Shown piece after piece: positions 36,592-42,326 of a stretch of DNA of 42,326 bases. Source of the DNA: Alphaproteobacteria bacterium (lineage in GTDB: Bacteria; Pseudomonadota; Alphaproteobacteria; Micropepsales; Micropepsaceae); the NCBI GenBank assembly GCA_021324545.1, contig JAJPIX010000012.1, forward strand, positions 1 to 42,326, read 5' to 3'. The notes below the pieces were generated by a model. It ran no database searches. It was given only the letters and a program-made list of their open reading frames with translations, and was not told where the DNA came from. How positions within the stretch are numbered: position 1 is the first letter of the stretch; each line of letters starts with the position of its first letter. The translations under genes were made by a program, and so were the position numbers.

Positions 36592-37902
36592 ATGAGTCTC
36601 CAGTTAGTGCGGGGGAGGGACCTTAAGCCTCCGCAACGGGCCGCTCGATCAACGCCAGCTGCCTCCGCCGTCCCAAGCCTCCAGGAAATCAGCGAGCTTC
36701 CCAAGATCGAGCCTGCGAAACCGCGCAAGGCCGCGCCCAGATTTCCCGTCAATCCCGAAACAAGAGTGTTCTATCGCCGCTTCTATCCGGGCACCTCGGT
36801 CTCGGAGTGGAACGACTGGCGCTGGCAGATGCGCGCGCGAATCCGCACGGCGCAGGAACTGGCCCGGATTTTCCAGCTGTCCGAAGACGAGCGCCTGGCG
36901 GTCGAAAAGCACGAGGGGCCGCTTCCGGTGGGCATCACGCCCTATTACGCAAGCCTGATGGGCCGGGACGACCCGACCGAACCGCTGCGCCGGACCCACA
37001 TCAAGACCAGCGACGAATTCATCCGCATGCCGGGCGAGGCGGACGACCCGCTGGGTGAAGACCACGACACGGTCGCCCCGGGAATCGTGCACCGTTACCC
37101 GGACCGGGTGCTGTTTCTGACCACCGGCACCTGCTCGACCTAGTGCCGCTATTGCACGCGCGCCCGCGCGGTCGGCAATCCAGGCGGGGAGTATCAGTTC
37201 ACCACGAAAAACTGGGAACGGGCGCTGGCCTATCTTTCCGCCCATACCGAGGTGCGGGACGTGCTGCTTTCGGGCGGCGATCCGCTCACCATCGCCGACG
37301 ACAAGCTCGACTGGCTGCTGACGCGGCTGAGAGCCATTCCCCACATCGAGTTCATCCGGATCGGCAGCAAGATCCCCGTCGTCCTGCCGCAGCGGATCAC
37401 CCGGGACCTTGTCCGGATGCTCAAGAAGCATCACCCGCTGTGGATGAGCCTGCACGTGACCCATCCGCGCGAGCTGACCCCGGAAGTCACCGAATCGTTC
37501 GGGCGGCTGGCGGATGCGGGCATCCCGCTCGGAAGCCAGACCGTGCTGCTCAAGGGCATCAACGACGACATCTCGGTGATGAAACCCCTGATGCAGGGTC
37601 TTTTGGCGCGGCGGGTGCGGCCGTACTACCTCTATCAGTGCGATCCCATCCGCGGTTCGCACCATTTCCGCACCAATGTCGAAAAGGGCCTTGAAATCAT
37701 CAAGGGCCTGCGCGGCCATACGACCGGATATGCAACGCCGATGTTCGCGGTGGATGCGCCGGGCGGCGGCGGAAAAATTCTTCTGGCGCCGGATTCCATC
37801 GTCGGCCGCGACGGCGACGACCTGCTGCTGCGCAATTTCGAGGGCGAGGTTTACCGCTACACCGATCCGGGCGGCGTGCTGGGCACGAACAGGCGGCCAT
37901 AA
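36592..37902 (+). pseudogene. Lysine 2,3-aminomutase-like radical SAM gene (KamA family) interrupted by one in-frame TAG
   Basis: One continuous 436-codon frame apart from TAG at codon 184 (37141-37143). It encodes a KamA-family PLP-dependent radical SAM aminomutase, which would convert L-lysine (or a related amino acid) to a beta-amino acid. The amber codon sits inside the [4Fe-4S] motif: CST-stop-CRYC, where relatives have Tyr (CSxYCRxC). All else looks intact: DWRWQMRARI, ITPYYASLM, SGGDPL, the PLP-lysine loop PGGGGK near the C-terminus. ATG 36592 is the likely start; a GTG at 36553 is in frame. This is either a very recent nonsense mutation, a sequence error or a read-through gene. A truncated product of 183 residues would be inactive. 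Confidence 0.85.
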
Positions 37903-37903
37903 C

Positions 37904-39055
37904 ATGCGCGCGAAACCGAAAATGCCGGCGCGTCCGGTCAAGGCGGCCGGCGCACCGAAAGCAGGTTGGGACACAGAGGCCGGCCTTTCGCCCGCCATGC
38001 GGATTGCCGCGCGCACGGCGGCGCCGGCGCGATTGGGCAGTAACGCGCCGCTCACCATCGGCATCGCCTACGATCTGCGCGCCGATTATCTCGCCATGGG
38101 ATATGGCGAAGAGGAAACGGCCGAATTCGACAGCGAAATCACCATCAATTCGATTTGCGAAGCGCTGGAAGGCCTGGGCTGGCGGGTCGAACGCATCGGC
38201 AATGTGCGCCGGCTGGTCGAGGCGCTCGGAGCGGGCAAACGCTGGGATGCCGTATTCAATTTCTGCGAGGGGCTGAGAGGCGTCAGCCGCGAAGCGCAGG
38301 TGCCGGCGCTTCTGGAAGTGTTCGACATCCCGTATGTGTTTTCCGATCCGCTGACCCTGGCGCTGACGCTGGACAAGGCGATGTGCAAGCGCGTTGTCCG
38401 CGATGCCGGCATCCCGACCGCGCCTTTTGCCGTGATCGAAAAAATCTCCGACGCCAAGAAGGTTGATCTGCCATTCCCCCTGTTCCTCAAGCCGGTGGCC
38501 GAAGGTTCGGGCAAGGGGGTCAACGAGAAATCCAAGGTGAGCACGCCCGCCAGCCTGCTGCGCGTGGCGGCAGAGCTGCTCACAAAATTCCAGCAGCCGG
38601 TTCTGGTTGAGACCTTTCTGCCCGGCCGCGAGTTTACGGTCGCGATCCTGGGAACCGGAGACGAAGCCCGCGTGCTGGGCGTGAGCGAGATTGTTCCGAA
38701 AGCGAACTGGATCGGCGACGGATACGGCTTCGAGAACAAGGAGCACTGGGAAGACAAGGTGAAGATCATCGGCGCCGATCCCCAGAGCGCGAAGATGGCG
38801 GGCGAAGTGGCGCTCGCGGCATGGCAGGCCCTGCGCTGCCGCGACGGCGGCCGTATCGACATCCGCAACGATGCGGCGGGGCGCCCCCACTTCATCGAGG
38901 TCAATCCGCTGGCGGGGTTGCGTCCCAATTACTCCGACATGTGCTTCATCGCCGAGCGCGAGGGGCTTAGCTATCAGCAACTGATCGGCCGGATCATGGC
39001 GTCGTTCCTGAAGCGCCATCCGCAACTGCAGGCGCGCGCCCGCCGCGCAGGCTGA
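37904..39055 (+). CDS. ATP-grasp ligase, D-Ala-D-Ala ligase-like, 1
   Basis: A 383-residue ATP-grasp enzyme expected to join a carboxylate to an amine via an acyl-phosphate. A basic, low-complexity N-terminal extension of about 45 residues precedes the first strand TIGIAYDLRADYL. The ATP-binding part has FLKPVAEGSGKGV and VETFLPGREFTVAILG. Metal ligands are in RIDIRNDAAGRPHFIEVNPLAG (Asp and Glu-x-Asn). The end differs from Ddl (NPLAGLRPNYSD rather than NTxPGMT). A start at M32 is possible. It begins 1 bp after the kamA stop. Confidence 0.88.
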   Translation: MRAKPKMPARPVKAAGAPKAGWDTEAGLSPAMRIAARTAAPARLGSNAPLTIGIAYDLRADYLAMGYGEEETAEFDSEITINSICEALEGLGWRVERIGNVRRLVEALGAGKRWDAVFNFCEGLRGVSREAQVPALLEVFDIPYVFSDPLTLALTLDKAMCKRVVRDAGIPTAPFAVIEKISDAKKVDLPFPLFLKPVAEGSGKGVNEKSKVSTPASLLRVAAELLTKFQQPVLVETFLPGREFTVAILGTGDEARVLGVSEIVPKANWIGDGYGFENKEHWEDKVKIIGADPQSAKMAGEVALAAWQALRCRDGGRIDIRNDAAGRPHFIEVNPLAGLRPNYSDMCFIAEREGLSYQQLIGRIMASFLKRHPQLQARARRAG

Positions 39056-39057
39056 GC

Positions 39058-40041
39058 ATGCGCGTATTGGTGCTGCATTCCGACGTGCCGGCGGATGCGC
39101 CGGCCGACGAACAGGACACCCTGGCCACCGCGCGGGCCGTAGCCGATGCGCTGCGTCAGCGCGGCCATGAGGCGATGTTGGCTCCCTTCCTGCCGTCGCC
39201 GCAGGCCTTTCATGAAGCTGTGAAGCGCGCCAATCCGGATGCCGTCTTCAACATGGTGGAAAGCGTGTTCGGACTTGGCCAATTTGCGCCCGTCGCGTGT
39301 CAGATGCTGGAGATCGCGAATATTCCCTTCACGGGCAATCTTGGCGCGGCCATGGCCGTTGCGGGCGACAAGCCGCTCGCCAAAGGCCTTCTGCGTTCGG
39401 TCGGGCTGCCGACGCCCGATTGGGCCGAGCCGCCCGAATGGAGGGGGCTTGCCGACGACTGTCCGTACATCGTCAAGCACGCTACGGAAGATGCATCCGT
39501 GGGGCTGGATGATGGCTCCGTCCTGTCCGGCCGTCAGGCCGTTGCGGCGCGCGCTGAATCCTGCGCGGCAAAATATGGCGGCCGGTGGTTTGCGGAACGC
39601 TATGTCGAGGGCCGGGAATTCAACATCGCCATCCTGGAAGAGGACGGGGCCCCGCGCGTTCTGCCGCTCGCCGAAATGCGCTTCGAGAAATGGCCCGACG
39701 GCCGCCCGAAAATTGTGGGCTATGTCGCCAAGTGGCATGAGGATTCGATGGAAGCCATGCAGACGGTGCGCGCCTTCGGGCTGGAGCGGACCGAGCCGCA
39801 ACTGGCCCAGACCTTGCGGCAATGTTGCGAAAGGGCCTGGAAGCTTTTCGGGCTGTCCGGCTTTGCGCGCGTAGATTTTCGCGTGGATGCGGCGGGAAAT
39901 CCCCTGATCCTCGAAATTAATCCCAATCCCGGCCTTGAGCCGGGTGCGGGCTTTGCAGCTGCCGCCCGCGAGGCGGGCCTGGACTATCCGCAGACCGTGG
40001 AGCGGATTTTGAAGGCTGCATTGCGCCGCGCGGGGCGCTAA
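39058..40041 (+). CDS. ATP-grasp ligase, D-Ala-D-Ala ligase-like, 2
   Basis: A 327-residue ATP-grasp enzyme, Ddl-like in its layout: N-terminal VLVLHSDVPADAPADEQDT, central YIVKHATEDASVGLDDGS, YVEGREFNIAIL, and C-terminal RVDFRVDAAGNPLILEINPNPGLEP with the metal-binding Asp and Glu-x-Asn. It is diverged from its upstream neighbour, with a different substrate-loop region, so the two probably use different partners or act in sequence. Only 2 bp separate it from the preceding stop. A dedicated cell-wall Ddl usually sits among mur genes; none are here. Confidence 0.88.
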   Translation: MRVLVLHSDVPADAPADEQDTLATARAVADALRQRGHEAMLAPFLPSPQAFHEAVKRANPDAVFNMVESVFGLGQFAPVACQMLEIANIPFTGNLGAAMAVAGDKPLAKGLLRSVGLPTPDWAEPPEWRGLADDCPYIVKHATEDASVGLDDGSVLSGRQAVAARAESCAAKYGGRWFAERYVEGREFNIAILEEDGAPRVLPLAEMRFEKWPDGRPKIVGYVAKWHEDSMEAMQTVRAFGLERTEPQLAQTLRQCCERAWKLFGLSGFARVDFRVDAAGNPLILEINPNPGLEPGAGFAAAAREAGLDYPQTVERILKAALRRAGR

Positions 40042-40049
40042 GAAGGCGC

Positions 40050-41048
40050 ATGCCCGCTGCGCCGCCTGTCCCGTCATTTGCCGATATCGAGGCCGCCGCG
40101 AAACGCATCGCGCCGTTTGCCGTTGCGACACCGCTTCTGGAACATCCGGCGCTGAATGAGCGCGTGGGCCGGCGCGTTCTGCTCAAGCTGGAAAACCTGC
40201 AACGAACCGGTTCCTTCAAGTTCCGCGGCGCGTTCAACAGGATTGCGCTCATTCCCGAAGCCGACCGGGCGAAAGGCGTGCTTGCTTTTTCATCGGGCAA
40301 TCATGCGCAGGGCGTGGCCGCCGCCGCGAGGCTCCTTGGCCTGAACGCCACGATCGTCATGCCGTCAGACGCGCCCCGCGCGAAGATCGAAGGCACGCGA
40401 AAGCTCGGCGCCGCGATTGTCGAATACGACAGGGCGAAAGATGACCGCGAAGCGATTGCGGCCAGGCTTCAGGCTGAAACGGGCGCCACGCTTGTCAAAC
40501 CGTTCGACGATCCTTTCGTGGTCGCGGGTCAGGGCACGATCGGGCTTGAAATTGCACAAACGGCCGCCGCGCGCGGCATTTCCCTGGACGGCGTGTTTGT
40601 TCCCTGCAGCGGCGGGGGGCTGGTGAGCGGCATCGCGCTGGCCATTGCCGGAACGAGCCGGCGCACGAAGGTTTACAGCGTCGAGCCGCAGAATTTCGAA
40701 GGCATGAAGCGCTCGCTGGAATGCGGCGAACGGACCGCGGCGCCGGGGGGCAAAATGTCCATGGCCGATGCACTGATGTCGCCCGTGCCCGGCCACACGC
40801 CCTTCGCAATTGCGAAAGAACGCCTGGCCGGCGGGGTCAGCGTGAGCGACGCGGAGCTGGCTCATGCCGTGAGCTTTGCCTTTCGCCGGCTCAAAATCGT
40901 CGCCGAGCCCGGAGGGGCCGCGGGCCTGGCCGCCGTGCTGGCCGGAAAGACCGTAAAAACGAACGGCGCCATTGCCTTGGTGATCTCCGGAGGAAACTGC
41001 GACCCGGAAACAGTTGCATCCTGTTGCGCGCAAGTTCCCGACCCATAG
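40050..41048 (+). CDS. Threonine/serine dehydratase (PLP fold type II)
   Basis: A 332-residue PLP enzyme with no C-terminal ACT regulatory domain, like catabolic threonine ammonia-lyase or serine racemase. SFKFRGA carries the PLP Lys (K57), SSGNHAQGVA the cofactor-binding Asn, and PCSGGGLVSGIA the phosphate loop. VISGGNCDPE near the end holds the ring-contacting residue. It removes the amino group from Thr/Ser, or racemises Ser. GAAGG lies before the ATG, 8 bp after the ATP-grasp stop, so it is probably in the same operon, where it might provide or adjust an amino acid. Confidence 0.9.
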   Translation: MPAAPPVPSFADIEAAAKRIAPFAVATPLLEHPALNERVGRRVLLKLENLQRTGSFKFRGAFNRIALIPEADRAKGVLAFSSGNHAQGVAAAARLLGLNATIVMPSDAPRAKIEGTRKLGAAIVEYDRAKDDREAIAARLQAETGATLVKPFDDPFVVAGQGTIGLEIAQTAAARGISLDGVFVPCSGGGLVSGIALAIAGTSRRTKVYSVEPQNFEGMKRSLECGERTAAPGGKMSMADALMSPVPGHTPFAIAKERLAGGVSVSDAELAHAVSFAFRRLKIVAEPGGAAGLAAVLAGKTVKTNGAIALVISGGNCDPETVASCCAQVPDP

Positions 41049-41074
41049 GCCGGCGGCGGGTTACCATTCGCCGC

Positions 41075-41131
41075 TTATCCACTTTTCATGCACAGCCGGA
41101 TTCGCTAAGGTTTTCCCACAATAAATAAAGT
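41075..41131. promoter_or_regulatory. Cluster of near-consensus DnaA-box-like sites and AT-rich tract
   Basis: TTATCCACT (41075-41083, 8 of 9 to TTATCCACA), TCATGCACA (41086-41094, 8 of 9 to TTATNCACA) and TTTCCCACA (41112-41120, 7 of 9) lie within 46 bp, followed by AATAAATAAAG. This is the only such cluster I saw in the window. It could be a DnaA-binding site or just the promoter of the lipoprotein gene. Confidence 0.35.
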
Positions 41132-41146
41132 TGCGTTGGGGGCTTG

Positions 41147-41749
41147 ATGGGTGTGGGGCACCGCAGCGGCACGCGCCGCTATGCGAGAATCATCCTGATC
41201 GCGGTGGGAGCCTTGTCGCTCGTCGGCTGTGCGGGGCTGGGGCTGCTGCCCTATCAGAGCCATGTGGCCAATTCCGGTTTCAAGAATTTGAGTCAGGTCG
41301 AGGCGGCCTATGGCGGGATCGTTCCCGGCGTGACGCGCGCGTCCGATCTGGCCGCCATGGGGTTCGATGCCACGCGTTCGCCCAATGTCGAGGTGCTTTC
41401 CTCTCTTGGCGTCATCGAACGGTTCATGCCGCGGGATTCGCTCAAGTTCGACAAGCTCAATCCCGCCATCCAGAATTGCATCAATTCCCGCGACCATTGC
41501 ACGGCTTATGTCTTCCGCCCGCGGCAACGGACGCGGGAACGCGACGGCAATCCGTTGCTCGATCTGTTCGGTTTCGGACACACGGTCTATGGCCCCGGCT
41601 GGAGCGCCGAGGTCGTGCTGCTGATCGAGGACGGCCGCGTCTCCTACAAGTCCATGGCGGGGCAGCCGGATGTCCGGGCCACGGGAGACAGGCCGCAACC
41701 AGCCGGCGCGCAGACCGGCGGCGCGGTGCACGTGGCAGGGGCCATGTGA
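41147..41749 (+). CDS. Putative lipoprotein, unknown function
   Basis: A 200-residue protein with a basic N-terminus, a hydrophobic stretch and a lipobox LVGC at Cys28, so it is probably a membrane-anchored lipoprotein. Central parts include VEAAYGGIVPGVTRASDLAAMGF and FGHTVYGPGWSAEVVLLIEDGRV (in outline), reminiscent of small-protein-A/BamE-like 'G-x-T-xx-D-L' entry motifs, but I cannot assign a family. Two Cys after the lipobox Cys (NCINSRDHC) could form a disulfide. ATG 41147 was chosen over a TTG 3 bp earlier. Confidence 0.78.
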   Translation: MGVGHRSGTRRYARIILIAVGALSLVGCAGLGLLPYQSHVANSGFKNLSQVEAAYGGIVPGVTRASDLAAMGFDATRSPNVEVLSSLGVIERFMPRDSLKFDKLNPAIQNCINSRDHCTAYVFRPRQRTRERDGNPLLDLFGFGHTVYGPGWSAEVVLLIEDGRVSYKSMAGQPDVRATGDRPQPAGAQTGGAVHVAGAM

Positions 41750-41765
41750 CGGCGGCGGCGCGCGC

Positions 41766-42311
41766 CTAGCGCGGCGCCAGCACCATCATCATCTGCCGGC
41801 CTTCGGTTTTGGGATAGGTTTCCACCTTGGCAACCGGCTCGACATCGCGCTGGATCCTCCCCAGAAGTTCCGAGCCCAGATTCATGTGCGCCATCTCGCG
41901 GCCGCGGAACCGCAGCGTCACCTTCACCTTGTCGCCTTCCTCGAAGAAACGCCGCATGGCCCGCATCTTCACGTCGTAATCGTGATCGTCGATGGTCGGG
42001 CGCATCTTGATTTCCTTGATCTCGATGACCTTTTGCTTCTTTCGGGCCTCGGCGGCCTTTTTCTGCTGTTCGTATTTGTATTTCCCGAAGTCCATCATCT
42101 TGACGACGGGCGGCTTGGCATCGGGCGAAACTTCCACAAGGTCGTAACCCTGTTCTTCGGCCATCGCCCGGGCTTCGTCAGTCCCGATTGGGCCGAATTT
42201 TTCTCCGTTCGCTCCGATCAGCAGGATTGTGCGGGATGTGATCTCCTCATTCACGCGGGGTCCGTCCTTGGCGGGTGCCGGGGCGGACGACGAAGGCCTT
42301 CTGACGACTAT
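41766..42311 (-). CDS. infC: Translation initiation factor IF-3, with an apparent AUA start codon
   Basis: IF-3 prevents subunit joining and checks start codons. [20 protein letters not shown], the linker [16 protein letters not shown] and the C-terminal [12 protein letters not shown] with LLGRI are canonical. The only ATG/GTG/TTG at the N-terminal end is GTG 42254, which would remove the typical leader [20 protein letters not shown]. The frame continues upstream, and GAAGGGAGAG stands 5-6 bp before an in-frame ATA at 42311. That gives 181 residues, equal to the usual length (E. coli 180). infC genes are known to use rare AUU-type starts for self-regulation. The start is otherwise close to the window edge. 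Confidence 0.88.
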   Translation of the reverse strand: MVVRRPSSSAPAPAKDGPRVNEEITSRTILLIGANGEKFGPIGTDEARAMAEEQGYDLVEVSPDAKPPVVKMMDFGKYKYEQQKKAAEARKKQKVIEIKEIKMRPTIDDHDYDVKMRAMRRFFEEGDKVKVTLRFRGREMAHMNLGSELLGRIQRDVEPVAKVETYPKTEGRQMMMVLAPR

Positions 42312-42326
42312 GACAACTCTCCCTTC

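Noticed and set aside
36132..36752. A 206-codon minus-strand frame across the kamA leader
   Set aside because: It overlaps the ends of two well-supported plus-strand genes, and I see no motif or ribosome site.
37141..37143. TAG as pyrrolysine or a reassigned codon
   Set aside because: Several ordinary genes here end in TAG, and relatives have Tyr at this place; no pyl genes are visible in the window.

Overview
The window is GC-rich, gene-dense bacterial chromosome. The gene set points to an alphaproteobacterium: a dnaA-dnaN-recF-gyrB block next to rpsT, divergent mutM and ubiE-ubiB, an IalB-family secreted protein, rhizobial-type asparaginase II, a PAS_5-type protein, and abundant palindromic intergenic repeats of kinds common in that class. 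I cannot place it more precisely from sequence alone. No rRNA, tRNA, CRISPR array, prophage or classical insertion sequence is visible.

Layout. 0.1-3.5 kb: asparaginase (-), a repeat cluster, a SpoU-type RNA methyltransferase and a two-gene ABC-2 exporter (+). 3.5-10.1 kb (+): paired inverted repeats, an SDR/HCCA-isomerase pair, an IalB-like protein, rlmN, a DUF559 nuclease-like gene enclosed by palindromic repeats, argG carrying an in-frame repeat, and a methyltransferase. 10.2-19.1 kb (-): gyrB, recF, dnaN, dnaA, a long leader region, rpsT, an enoyl-CoA hydratase, arfB and a small gene coupled to arfB. 19.2-21.3 kb (+): an ArsR-regulated operon with two SRPBCC proteins and a degenerate gene between them, then a VOC protein. 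21.4-28.1 kb: mutM (-), ubiE-ubiB (+), then a secreted protein, an acyl-CoA synthetase and a MATE exporter (-). 28.1-31.2 kb: a small minus-strand transcription unit, then PAS protein, glycerophosphodiesterase and OYE-type oxidoreductase (+). 31.2-36.2 kb: membrane protein, LAB_N protein and GT2 (-), divergent from two GT39 enzymes (+); this looks like lipid-linked sugar transfer to an envelope glycan. 36.6-41.0 kb (+): a lysine 2,3-aminomutase-like radical SAM gene interrupted by one amber codon, two D-Ala-D-Ala-ligase-like ATP-grasp genes and a PLP threonine/serine dehydratase. 41.1-42.3 kb: a lipoprotein (+) and infC (-).

How the parts fit: the replication genes form one co-directional, overlapping series. 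UbiE and UbiB act together in ubiquinone synthesis. The KamA/ATP-grasp/ATP-grasp group suggests that a beta-amino acid made by the radical SAM enzyme is ligated to another molecule, a pathway whose product I cannot name.

Points of most interest: the amber codon inside the radical SAM cysteine motif of the KamA gene; the DUF559 gene enclosed by inverted palindromic repeats, with a vestigial copy of its first codons in the adjoining array; a palindromic repeat translated in frame inside argG; an apparent AUA start codon in infC; and two orphan small transcription units (29- and 31-codon ORFs) with intrinsic terminators.
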